From Lactobacillus acidophilus (GTDB lineage: Bacteria; Bacillota; Bacilli; Lactobacillales; Lactobacillaceae): a DNA stretch of 64,000 nt. Location of the stretch: assembly GCF_034298135.1 (NCBI RefSeq), contig NZ_CP139575.1:1178001-1242000 (forward strand), in the 5' to 3' direction. Below the pieces are notes generated by a model. That model was not told the DNA's origin. It made no database searches and worked only from the letters and a program-made list of their open reading frames with translations. Within the stretch, counting starts at the first letter, position 1. Each line of letters starts with the position of its first letter. Of this stretch, positions 55,810 through 64,000 are shown piece by piece. A program made the translations under genes and the position numbers.

Positions 55810-57393
55810 TCAGAATTGAATAACTTGATCGGCTTTATTAATTAATTCATTGTCATACACATGAGTAACATAGAGTACTGTTTTATTCGGTAAAGAAAAA
55901 ATTTTATTTTCTATCTTTTTAAAAGTTTCTTTATCCAATTCCGATGAAAATTCATCTAAAATGATGATTTCTTTATTTTGTAAAAGAATACGTGCAAGTT
56001 CAATTCTTTTTGCTTCTCCTCCTGAAACAGATTCTGAATCAATTTGCTTATTTAAAGCCTCTTCATTTGCCCACTTTTCTAGTTCCACAAATTGTAAAAC
56101 CTTAATTAAATCTTCTCTTTCTTTTTCTTGGAATAATGATAAGTTATTGGCCAAGGTTGTTTCAAATATATGGCCATGTTGTGGCAAATATCCAATTTTT
56201 GAGTACAATTCTCGATCTGAGATATTTTTAAAATCCTGACTATTGAAAGTAATATGACCACTATAATCTAATATCTGCTTTGTTAGTATCTTAAGAAAGG
56301 TGGTTTTTCCACTACCACTTGGCCCTTTTATCAAATATTTTTTATTTGCTAAAATACTAAGATTTAATGAATTAAGTATCATTTGTTGTTTACTTTCAAA
56401 CGATACATCTTTAAATCTAATTTCTTTAACTGTTCCTAAATTTCCAATACCATTAGAATCATTATCTTTAATTAATATTTGCTTTTCAATCTTTTCAAAT
56501 AATTTTTTACCACCAACTATTTGAGAAAACATATCAGCACAACTATAGATTGGAAATGAAATATTAATTACTAATTGAGAAAATGCTACAACTGAAGCAA
56601 TAGTCATTTGTCTATTTAGTATAAAAAAAGCCCCAATCAACCACGTACCTAAATACAATACATTTGAAAAGGCATGATTAAACGCTGTTGAAAGGTTTTG
56701 TGCCTTTAATTCTCTCCTTTGTGATTGTAACAGTTGCTTATTTTGCATACTTTCTTGCTTATTAATAATTTTGTTACCACTATTAATTTTCCAATCTGCA
56801 AAACCAAACAAATAATCTGATATTTTAGCAACATAAGAATCTGTTTGTCTTATTGTAGCGATTTTAGAACTTTCTAGAGATTTTCTAAAAATTAATGGCA
56901 ATAGTAAATTAGGAATACATAATATAATTGCTATACCAGCCATGGCAGGATTTATAATAAGTGCTATGACACATGCAACTATGAATTGAATCACTAAATA
57001 AAAAGCCCAAAATATTGCAGCAAAATAATTTTCATCAAGATTATCCATTTGTGCAGTCATTAATGAAACATAATTACTAGGAGATTTAGCATTAAAAGTT
57101 GATATAGGCTGACTCGTAATTCTTTTAAAGACTATACCACGATATAAATTTATTGCTTTTTTAGCTAAGTATTCAGAATTAAATTGTTGAAAATAATATA
57201 CAAAGCCTTCAATTAGAATAAACACGATAACTGACAAAACTAACACATAATATGGTATTTTATTAGTATTTCTAACATTATTAATAATAAATTGCAAAAC
57301 TAGGGCATCTGACACCGTAATAGTTGCAAGTAATACTGAAAGAATAGCAAAAAGTAAAATATGTTTAGGATAATTTCTTACAACGTATTTCAT
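55810..57393 (-). CDS. ABC transporter, fused permease and ATPase
   Basis: A 527-residue exporter half-transporter. Six membrane helices occupy about residues 10-290. The ATPase has KGPSGSGKTTFLKIL (Walker A), VSGGEAKRIELARILL (signature) and KEIIILDEFSSELD (Walker B). It has no C39 peptidase domain. The start is ATG 57393, preceded by AAGGGGGAG. It lies 77 bp downstream of a disrupted Rgg regulator. Rgg-linked exporters often carry peptides, but the cargo here is unknown. The codons are more AT-rich than those of the flanking genes. Confidence 0.9.
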   Translation of the reverse strand: MKYVVRNYPKHILLFAILSVLLATITVSDALVLQFIINNVRNTNKIPYYVLVLSVIVFILIEGFVYYFQQFNSEYLAKKAINLYRGIVFKRITSQPISTFNAKSPSNYVSLMTAQMDNLDENYFAAIFWAFYLVIQFIVACVIALIINPAMAGIAIILCIPNLLLPLIFRKSLESSKIATIRQTDSYVAKISDYLFGFADWKINSGNKIINKQESMQNKQLLQSQRRELKAQNLSTAFNHAFSNVLYLGTWLIGAFFILNRQMTIASVVAFSQLVINISFPIYSCADMFSQIVGGKKLFEKIEKQILIKDNDSNGIGNLGTVKEIRFKDVSFESKQQMILNSLNLSILANKKYLIKGPSGSGKTTFLKILTKQILDYSGHITFNSQDFKNISDRELYSKIGYLPQHGHIFETTLANNLSLFQEKEREDLIKVLQFVELEKWANEEALNKQIDSESVSGGEAKRIELARILLQNKEIIILDEFSSELDKETFKKIENKIFSLPNKTVLYVTHVYDNELINKADQVIQF

Positions 57394-57469
57394 ACCACTC
57401 CCCCTTCTAACGTATACTCCCTCCATAAATTTTTACTGTATTCTACATAACTATTTTTATTTTATAAAA

Positions 57470-58350
57470 TTAATTCGATATGTCGAAATTTAGCCGCTTA
57501 GCTAAAGATACATACCCACATCTTTCAAGCAAATCTTTTAATTCTGCTATATGTTTTTGATCACCATTCAAGTAATCTACATAATATTGCCCCACCATTT
57601 TCTTTAGTCCATAAATATCATTAGCTGGGAGACTTTTTATTAAATCGAGTGATTCTTGAACATATGCATCTGTTTTATAAACGAAAATTGCATTAAATAC
57701 ATAATTTACACAGATAGTAGAAATACGACGCCGTACATCATCAGAAAATTTATTAATATCTGCATACTCTTTAATTACTTGTTTCATCCGTCGTCTTAAG
57801 ACGGTTGAATTCATCCTTGGCATAGAATTTCCAAATAATCTCAAAGCCTCTTTATTTTTAACCCAATCATTTGATCTATATAAATAATTACTAATCTTAT
57901 CTATTGTATTTTGATCTAATGATGCCATATGATCTTTCAATTCCGCTGCTATTAAAATAGCCCTATATTTCAAACTTAATGAAGCTCCTGAGTTCATAAG
58001 TATCTTTTTTCTTAACTCGTCTGCCCTTTTTGCATCCCAATTGTTAAAAGCCCGCGATAATTCTAAAGACAGCTTTTCAGTTGAAGTTGAGCCTTTTGAC
58101 AAATTTGAAAAAAATTCTCTTACATCTACATTATTGCTTTCAAGAAGTAAAATAAGTTGCTCACTGCATTGCTTTCAAGAAGTAAAATAAGTTGCTCACT
58201 GCCTATATCTGCTTTTTTACCGTTTTTTATAACCCCGTTTTCAATTTCAGAGTACCGAGACACAGAGATATGAATATCTCTTATCCACTCACGTTGCGTT
58301 TTATTTTGCGCTAATCTCTCATTTTTTAATGCTTGACCTACATTTAACAT
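57470..58350 (-). pseudogene. Rgg/GadR/MutR-family regulator disrupted by a 35-bp tandem duplication
   Basis: The N-terminal HTH frame (NVGQALKNERLAQNKTQREWIRD, RYSEIENGV) ends at 58126 after a second copy of a 35-bp block. The C-terminal helical Rgg domain continues in another frame from KGSTSTEKLSLELSRAF to 57470. Deleting one copy joins ILLLESNNVDVREFFSNLSK into one frame and gives a 281-residue protein, the usual Rgg length. Rgg proteins bind short peptides and regulate adjacent genes, here the ABC exporter. As sequenced, no full-length product can be made. Confidence 0.88.
58133..58202. repeat. Perfect 35-bp tandem duplication inside the Rgg gene
   Basis: Copy one is 58133-58167 and copy two is 58168-58202; both begin ATTGCTTTCAAG and end GCTCACTGC with no mismatch. 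Thirty-five is not a multiple of three, so the copy number sets the reading frame. Confidence 0.95.
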
Positions 58351-58379
58351 ATATATTCATCTCTTCAAAAAAATTAACT

Positions 58380-58417
58380 AAAAAAGTTGAGCAAATTGCT
58401 CAACTTTTTATTTGCCC
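58380..58417. terminator. Bidirectional terminator, copy B of the duplicated hairpin
   Basis: AAAAAGTTGAGC / GCTCAACTTTTT with a 5-nt loop, followed by ATTTGCCC. It covers the end of the GntR gene. Confidence 0.9.
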
Positions 58418-59133
58418 AAATTTACAAAAGTATTGAAATTCATATAGTGGTAGTGCACCCGCATATTCGAAACCTCAAACGGCGTACCATCATCTAAGAA
58501 AAAGATACCATCCATCACACCTACAGGTTCCGTAGGCTTTAAATGTAATTGCTCTTGATCTGTCTTATTTGATGGCTCAACCGTGATATTCAAAAATGCC
58601 TTAGTAACGGTCTTGTTTTGCTCGTCTTCTAAATAATTGAACAATGACCCTTGAAGCGTTTCAGGCTTCAATTCCGGCATAATCTTAATTGGTAAATACC
58701 CTGTTTCAATCAAAAATGGTTGTTCATCTAAAAGACGCAGACGCTTAAATTCATAAACGAAATCATTTTCATTCAAAAATAAATCTTCTGCAATTTCCCT
58801 AGTAGCCTTAACTACATGAAAATCGAGCAACTTAATCTGCTGCTTTTTGCCAGGCACCTTAAAACTATCAGTAATCCCTAAATTCGAGCCATCATAGCGA
58901 AACATCGCCTGATTTTTCAAATAAAGTGGATTAATAAAAGTCCCACTGCCTCGCTTTTTAAAGACGATTCCTTGTTGAGCGAGCAGTTCCAACGCCCTTT
59001 TCATCGATGAGCGGCTAACGCCATAGTGCTCTGCTAAACTACGCTCATCGGGAATCCGCATCCCATCATATTTATTATTTAAAATATTCTGTTTTATATC
59101 CTGCATTACTGTCCGATAAACGTAATTAGCCAT
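58408..59133 (-). CDS. GntR-family transcriptional regulator (UTRA)
   Basis: A 241-residue regulator. The winged HTH is RIPDERSLAEHYGVSRSSMKRALELLAQQGIVFKKRGSGTFI at residues 26-67. A UTRA ligand domain follows (EFKRLRLLDEQPFLIETGYLP). It lies 2 bp after the nucleoside hydrolase gene in one operon, so it likely responds to a nucleoside- or ribose-derived signal (inference). Confidence 0.92.
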   Translation of the reverse strand: MANYVYRTVMQDIKQNILNNKYDGMRIPDERSLAEHYGVSRSSMKRALELLAQQGIVFKKRGSGTFINPLYLKNQAMFRYDGSNLGITDSFKVPGKKQQIKLLDFHVVKATREIAEDLFLNENDFVYEFKRLRLLDEQPFLIETGYLPIKIMPELKPETLQGSLFNYLEDEQNKTVTKAFLNITVEPSNKTDQEQLHLKPTEPVGVMDGIFFLDDGTPFEVSNMRVHYHYMNFNTFVNLGK

Positions 59134-59135
59134 TA

Positions 59136-60062
59136 TTATTCTCTTCCTTGATCAGCTTTTTTGATACTATCGATAAACCATTTTGCAAACTTGTCTAAAT
59201 CAACATCAGTCGCAATTTCCGCATTTGCATGCTCTTGATCCATGAAGTTGATGACACTTGCACCATAAGTGAATTGGCCACGAAGTTCAATTTCAACGTT
59301 GGCCTTTTTCATTGTAAACATTTCAGGATGAAGCAAAATGCCTACGGCTGTTGGATCATAGATCTTGATTCTAGGATCACCATCTGGTTCGTGAATGTGT
59401 GAAAAGAGTGAGTAAAGCATATTACCCACTTCACCACATTTTTCAATCTTACTCATTTGATCTGGTGTAAGATGAGCTTTATTACCAATTTCAAGTGGAG
59501 CCACCTTGATTGGTAAACCGCTATGAAAGACCACTTGAGCTGCTTCTGGGTCACCAGCGATATTGTATTCGGCAAGCGGACTATGGTTACCGCGACCAAT
59601 ATTTCCACCCATGATCACGATTTGTTCAACATTATCCTTTACTTCAGGATATTGCTTAAAAAGTAAAGCAAAATCAGTCAAAGGCCCAATCCCCATCAAT
59701 GTCACTTTTTCTGGACTATTCTTAATTTCTTCAGCCATTAAAGTGGCAGCAATCCCCGGCTTAATGAGATCAGTATTCGCCTTTTCAAATTCAAAACCGG
59801 CAATTCCAGTTTTTCCATGTACTGATGCAGCACTAATCATTGGTGCAACCAGTGGTTGATTGGCACCAACTACTACAGGAACCTTGGTGTGTAAAAATTT
59901 TTCCAAATTAAGCGTATTTTGCACAGTATATTTAAGTGCTACATTCCCCCAAGTTGGAACGATCATTCGAACATCGAGTTCGTCCGCAAAAAGGCTGATA
60001 GTCATTGCAGCGATGTCGTCAATTCCTGGATCAGTACTAATAATTAAAGGTTTTTTGGTCAT
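59136..60062 (-). CDS. Nucleoside hydrolase (IunH/Rih family)
   Basis: A 308-residue ribonucleoside hydrolase releasing ribose and base. The Ca2+ and ribose site is STDPGIDDIAAMT (D11, D15, D16). VMGGNIGRGNHSPLAEYNIAGDPEAAQVV and the late DPTAVGILLHP are family motifs. First gene of an operon with a GntR regulator. The ribose can go to RbsK/RpiA at the end of the window and the base to Hpt at 36 kb. Confidence 0.94.
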   Translation of the reverse strand: MTKKPLIISTDPGIDDIAAMTISLFADELDVRMIVPTWGNVALKYTVQNTLNLEKFLHTKVPVVVGANQPLVAPMISAASVHGKTGIAGFEFEKANTDLIKPGIAATLMAEEIKNSPEKVTLMGIGPLTDFALLFKQYPEVKDNVEQIVIMGGNIGRGNHSPLAEYNIAGDPEAAQVVFHSGLPIKVAPLEIGNKAHLTPDQMSKIEKCGEVGNMLYSLFSHIHEPDGDPRIKIYDPTAVGILLHPEMFTMKKANVEIELRGQFTYGASVINFMDQEHANAEIATDVDLDKFAKWFIDSIKKADQGRE

Positions 60063-60142
60063 AAAATTTACCCTTTCTAAGCGTATTAATTAACTTAATA
60101 ATACAAGAAATCAACCAATAAAAAAAGTGGTTCGATCTAATC

Positions 60143-60173
60143 TAAAAAAGCCTAGCTTGGCTAGACTTTTTTC
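60143..60173 (-). terminator. Terminator of kup
   Basis: GTCTAGCC / GGCTAGGC (minus strand, one mismatch tolerated) flanked by A6 and T6 runs, just after the kup stop. Confidence 0.8.
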
Positions 60174-60175
60174 AT

Positions 60176-62191
60176 TTACTTTTTAGTTTGTTTCTTAGGT
60201 TTAATTCGCTTAATATAGCTTTCTTGATGCTTGCCTAAGATCAATGGTACTCGTTCTACCACAGTATCTGCATACTCTAAACCAAACCAAGAAGCCGGGT
60301 TAGAAGATAAATTTTGCAGCCAGACTCTAGCCTCGACCATAAACTTCTCATAACCAGTCAATTTAGTTAATGGACTAATTACATCATTAACAATGACGAA
60401 GGAGAAGTCACCTACATCTCTACCAGGAGTAGTAGTGAATCTTTGTGGTTGAGCCTCAATAGTACCATCTGCAATCAATTCATGAACAATTTGCCGTAAG
60501 TAGACGTTAACGCTAGTTTGCTTTCTAAAACCTAGATAAAGCTGAACGTTGATTACGTTCTTAGTACCGTACGTATTTACTGCATATTCTGCAGTATATG
60601 GTTCGTTTGTTACATTGACAGTAACAAACCAATAGGCTTTAGCACGTTTAGGTCTTTTATCCAAAATTGAATAAAGCATCTCACGCTTAATGAACTTGTT
60701 ATACTTAACCTTTGCCATATAAACAACATTAGTGGCATAAACAGGGTAATCTTCGCAGTGGCTTAAATCTGTCAGCATTTCTGTATACTCGTCTAAACGA
60801 ACGTAAGCATTCTTAGCCTCACGCTTATCACGAATCTTATTTCCATAAAACCAAACATACATGATTACCAAGATAAAGCCAGCAATTAAAACAGTTACGT
60901 AACCGCCGTGTAAGAATTTAGTCAAACTGGAGATTAAGAACATCCCTTCAATAAAAGCAAATGCAATCAAAAAGATCACGCGTAAGTAAAGTGGTTTGCC
61001 TTTTTTACCCAAGTATTCAAACAATAATATTGTAGTCATCAACATAGTGACAGTAATTGCCAAACCATATGCTGCTTCCATGTGGTGTGAAGTTCTGAAT
61101 AAGAACACAATTGCTACAGTTACCACACAGATCATTTTGTTAATTAATGGAATATAAATTTGTCCTTTTTCAGTTGAAGGATAAATAATATTCATTCTTG
61201 GTAAAAACTTTAGACTGCTAGCCTCAGCAACCAAAGTAAACGATCCAGTAATCAATGCCTGGGAAGCAATGATAGCTGCGATCGTAGCCAAGGCAATGGC
61301 AAAAAGACGCAAATTGCTAGGAACAACTTCAAAGAATGGATTGAAGTCACCATTACCAGCATGATAGCTAACATTATGCAAAATCCAAGCGCCTTGGCCT
61401 AGGTAGTTTAATGAAAGACAAACAAATATATATGGCCAAGAGCCTATAATATTCGCTTTACCTACGTGTCCAACATCTGAATATAATGCTTCAGCACCAG
61501 TAGTAGCCAAGAAGACAGAACCCAAAATTAGAATCCCGACTTTATTAGCTGGACTAAACAAAATTCGAATAGCATGAATGGGATTAATCGCTTCCAAAAG
61601 ACTCCAGTCATGGCTCAAGTTAGCAATGCCAACTACTCCTAAAAAGGTAAACCATATCAGCATAATTGGACCAAATGCTTTACCAATAACGCTGGTTCCC
61701 ATCCTCTGAATTGAGAATAAAATTACCAAAATGATGATAGTAATCATAATTACAACTTCTTGAGAAGGAACCGGAATCACATCACCAAAGCGCATATTCT
61801 TTAACCCTTCAATCGAAGTGGTAACGGTCACTGCTGGTGTCAAAGTACCATCGGCAAGCAGAGCTGCACCACCAATCAGAGCCGGGATGACCAGCCATTT
61901 GGCTCTTTTTCTAACTAAAGCATAAAGAGAGAAGATTCCTCCTTCGCCATGATTAGTTGCCTTCAAAGCAATCATGACATATTTGACAGTAGTCAACAAA
62001 GTTACTGTCCAAAGAATTAACGAGATTGAACCAACGATCAATTCTCGATTAACGTTGGCAATCCCGCCATTTTCAGTCACAATTGATTTCATTACATATA
62101 ACGGACTTGTTCCGATATCACCATACACAATACCTATGGCGATCAACAATCCCGCAAAACTCATCTTTTGCTTTTTAGTAATTTTATTCAT
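60176..62191 (-). CDS. kup: Potassium uptake protein Kup
   Basis: A 671-residue K+/H+ symporter with about twelve helices in residues 15-450 and a long cytoplasmic C-terminal domain. The signature GIVYGDIGTSPLYVMKSI lies at residues 20-37, with NHGEGGIFSLYALVR after it. Length equals the family norm. It is alone between rpiA and the nucleoside hydrolase operon. Confidence 0.96.
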   Translation of the reverse strand: MNKITKKQKMSFAGLLIAIGIVYGDIGTSPLYVMKSIVTENGGIANVNRELIVGSISLILWTVTLLTTVKYVMIALKATNHGEGGIFSLYALVRKRAKWLVIPALIGGAALLADGTLTPAVTVTTSIEGLKNMRFGDVIPVPSQEVVIMITIIILVILFSIQRMGTSVIGKAFGPIMLIWFTFLGVVGIANLSHDWSLLEAINPIHAIRILFSPANKVGILILGSVFLATTGAEALYSDVGHVGKANIIGSWPYIFVCLSLNYLGQGAWILHNVSYHAGNGDFNPFFEVVPSNLRLFAIALATIAAIIASQALITGSFTLVAEASSLKFLPRMNIIYPSTEKGQIYIPLINKMICVVTVAIVFLFRTSHHMEAAYGLAITVTMLMTTILLFEYLGKKGKPLYLRVIFLIAFAFIEGMFLISSLTKFLHGGYVTVLIAGFILVIMYVWFYGNKIRDKREAKNAYVRLDEYTEMLTDLSHCEDYPVYATNVVYMAKVKYNKFIKREMLYSILDKRPKRAKAYWFVTVNVTNEPYTAEYAVNTYGTKNVINVQLYLGFRKQTSVNVYLRQIVHELIADGTIEAQPQRFTTTPGRDVGDFSFVIVNDVISPLTKLTGYEKFMVEARVWLQNLSSNPASWFGLEYADTVVERVPLILGKHQESYIKRIKPKKQTKK

Positions 62192-62306
62192 GTCTAATAA
62201 TCCTCTATAACACTTAAAAATAAAATCTTCACTAGTATAGATAATTAATCCAGTATTTACAATAAAAATATATTTTTAACAAAAGATATTAAAAAAGGCA
62301 AAATAA

Positions 62307-62332
62307 AAAATGGTTAAAGTTAACCATTTTTG
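62307..62332 (-). terminator. Terminator of rbsK-rpiA
   Basis: AAAATGGTTAA / TTAACCATTTT stem with a 2-nt loop; T run on the minus strand, 13 bp after the rpiA stop. Confidence 0.88.
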
Positions 62333-62342
62333 CTAAAAATTA

Positions 62343-63035
62343 TTATTTAATCTTATCTTCAATCGTACCATCGCTATGAGCAATAATTACTTCATCACAC
62401 ATATCAAGGAACAAACCATGTTCAACTACACCAACAGTATGATCAAGGTAGTCTGCTAAACCATGAGGGGCAGGAATTGGATCAACTGCTAAATCAATGA
62501 TGTAGTTGCCATAGTGAGTGATGTAACGCTTGTCACCATCCGTACGCCATTGTGGCTTCAAGCCCTCTTGTTCAAAGCGTCTGAAGTTTTGCTCACAAGA
62601 GATTGGTAATACTTCAACAGGAAGAGGGAATCCGCTCAAACGGTGAACCAACTTAGATTCATCAACGATCCAAACGATCTTCTTTGAGTTAATGACAACG
62701 TTCTTTTCAAGAGTTAAGGCACCGCCACCGCCTTTAATTCCGTCTAAGTTATCAGCAACACGATCTGATCCATCGACAGTCAAATCAGCTTGATCAATAT
62801 CAGCAAGTTCGCTAACTTCAAAGCCTAAACTCTCAAGTTGCTTCTTACTTCTATTACTGGTGGTCACGATCGCCTTCAACTTCAAATCTTCTTCATCTTT
62901 GCGCTTACCTAAAGCATCAATGAAAAAGGCTACAGTAGATCCGGTACCTACACCTAAGATCATGCCGGATTGAACCATATTTGCTGCTTTTTCAGCAGCT
63001 TCTTTTTTCAAACGATCTTGTTCTTTTTTATCCAT
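62343..63035 (-). CDS. rpiA: Ribose-5-phosphate isomerase A
   Basis: A 230-residue isomerase of ribose 5-phosphate and ribulose 5-phosphate. Motifs are LGVGTGSTVAFFIDAL, TTSNRSKKQLESLG, DLTVDGSDRVADN and IKGGGGALTLEKNVV (catalytic Glu). It directly follows rbsK with no gap, a fixed two-step ribose route. Confidence 0.97.
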   Translation of the reverse strand: MDKKEQDRLKKEAAEKAANMVQSGMILGVGTGSTVAFFIDALGKRKDEEDLKLKAIVTTSNRSKKQLESLGFEVSELADIDQADLTVDGSDRVADNLDGIKGGGGALTLEKNVVINSKKIVWIVDESKLVHRLSGFPLPVEVLPISCEQNFRRFEQEGLKPQWRTDGDKRYITHYGNYIIDLAVDPIPAPHGLADYLDHTVGVVEHGLFLDMCDEVIIAHSDGTIEDKIK

Positions 63036-63959
63036 TTATTCGTCCTCCATTGCTTGCTCGACTTCTTGAGCAGTAGGAATTGATGGTTGGGCACCTAAAC
63101 GTTGTACAGCAATTGATGAAGCACGACTGGCAATTTTGGCAGCATCTTCAAAGTTAGATAAATCTTCATTTAAGTTACTTGCCAAATACCCAATAAAGGT
63201 ATCGCCTGCACCAGTAGTATCAGTTGCTTCAACCTTATATGCAGGGATTAAAGTTTCAATGTCTTTAGTAGAAATATATGATCCCTTATCACCATAAGTT
63301 ATTACAACGTTCTTTACACCAAGTAAATGCAACTTTTCAGCATTCGCAGCCAAAGATGACTTATCTTTAATTTGAATTCCTGTAATCTTAGCACTTTCAG
63401 TTTCATTTGGTGTAATGATATCTGTATACTTCAATAATTCTTCTGGAATTTCTTCAACTGCAGGAGCTGGGTTTAAAATAGTAATTTTACCAGCCTTTTT
63501 GGCCATCTTAAAGGCAGCTGTAGTTACTTCAATTGGTGTTTCAAATTGGGCGATAATACAGTCCCAGCTCTTAATCAAATCACCTGCTGCTTTAATATCT
63601 TCAACAGTTAATTCATAATTTGCACCATGGTCGATAACAATATTATTTTGACCCGCTTCATTTAATGTAATATACGCATGCCCTGTCTTAACACCCATCG
63701 TAGTTTGAACATAAGTAGTATCTACACCATAACTCTTTAATTGATGAGTAATATAGCCGCCTTCACTATCTTCTCCCACACGATTAATAAAATAAGTCTC
63801 TGCGCCACTTTTAGCAGCAGCAATAGCCTGATTGGCTCCCTTACCACCAGCTGCAGTAGTAATTTCTGTAGCGTTGATAGTTTCACCAGGTTTTGGAAAA
63901 TCCTTTACATGCAATGTAGTATCTACATTGCTTGAACCAATAACAACAATCTTCTTCAT
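63036..63959 (-). CDS. rbsK: Ribokinase
   Basis: A 307-residue PfkB-family kinase. VIGSSNVDTTLHVKDFPKPGET and GGKGANQAIAAAKSGA form the substrate side, and DTTGAGDTFIGYLA carries the catalytic Asp. The start is ATG 63959, with AAGGGA upstream; the GTG/ATG codons further up lie before the ribosome site. No ribose transporter gene is seen in the window, so ribose may come from nucleoside hydrolase. Confidence 0.96.
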   Translation of the reverse strand: MKKIVVIGSSNVDTTLHVKDFPKPGETINATEITTAAGGKGANQAIAAAKSGAETYFINRVGEDSEGGYITHQLKSYGVDTTYVQTTMGVKTGHAYITLNEAGQNNIVIDHGANYELTVEDIKAAGDLIKSWDCIIAQFETPIEVTTAAFKMAKKAGKITILNPAPAVEEIPEELLKYTDIITPNETESAKITGIQIKDKSSLAANAEKLHLLGVKNVVITYGDKGSYISTKDIETLIPAYKVEATDTTGAGDTFIGYLASNLNEDLSNFEDAAKIASRASSIAVQRLGAQPSIPTAQEVEQAMEDE

Positions 63960-64000
63960 TGAGCATCCCTTCTTAGAAATGTATTTAATCATTTTAATTA

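Noticed and set aside
1..64000. CRISPR arrays, prophage, insertion sequences, rRNA, riboswitches or T-boxes
   Set aside because: I looked for regularly spaced repeats, transposase or integrase motifs and long structured leaders, and saw none. The only long exact direct repeat noticed is the 35-bp duplication in the Rgg gene.

Overview
The window is AT-rich, gene-dense, low-GC Gram-positive DNA. The gene set fits a homofermentative Lactobacillus of the acidophilus/delbrueckii group: an MCRA-type oleate hydratase, a three-gene mevalonate block (thiolase, HMG-CoA reductase, HMG-CoA synthase), a phosphoketolase, ClpE, MecA, Spx, several PTS parts and LytTR/Rgg-type peptide-signalling genes. I cannot name the species from the sequence. 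No rRNA, CRISPR array, prophage or insertion sequence was seen. One tRNA (Arg, anticodon CCU) lies near 31 kb. Most of the window is core genome, with accessory patches near 38-48 kb and 52-59 kb.

Layout. 1-9 kb: the end of a lactonase, a TVP38-type membrane protein, oleate hydratase, then a block syntenic with the Bacillus yjb region: rluA-like, nadK and relQ in one overlapping operon, divergent from a CYTH protein and spxH, followed by coiA, mecA and spx. 9-20 kb: ptsI-ptsH, clpE under a CIRCE operator, a DUF1827-like gene, prfC, a frameshifted corC-like gene, recX and an rRNA uracil methyltransferase. 20-31 kb: a decayed gene, a lipase-like hydrolase, the mevalonate block, galU, a BrkB-type protein, map, a flavodoxin, gtrA and wecB. 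31-38 kb: the tRNA, a tightly overlapping trio (GH25-like protein, DEAD helicase, PTS EIIC), a permease, hpt, a DUF21/CBS protein and a nitroreductase.

38.9-44 kb is a sugar PTS locus: an EIICB with two EIIB domains, an RpiR regulator, a small membrane protein and an EIIA, divergent from a HAD phosphatase. The intergenic region holds cre-like sites and ATTTCAT/ATGAAAT palindromes. 44-48 kb is an AgrC/AgrA-like two-component system next to a CPBP protease. Two operator-like direct repeats of identical geometry precede the kinase and the protease, and no pheromone gene is visible. 48-52 kb carries a patatin, phosphoketolase, a DeoR regulator and a likely bacteriocin immunity gene.

52-59 kb carries a MarR-controlled ABC exporter broken by a poly-A frameshift, a HAD phosphatase, and an Rgg-ABC module whose Rgg gene is broken by a perfect 35-bp tandem duplication. 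59-64 kb holds a nucleoside hydrolase with a GntR regulator, Kup, RpiA and ribokinase. Together with the phosphoketolase, these could route ribose from nucleosides into central metabolism.

The most notable features are three genes broken by reversible-type lesions (two A7 tracts and one tandem duplication), the LytTR regulon geometry and the EIIC-EIIB-EIIB transporter.
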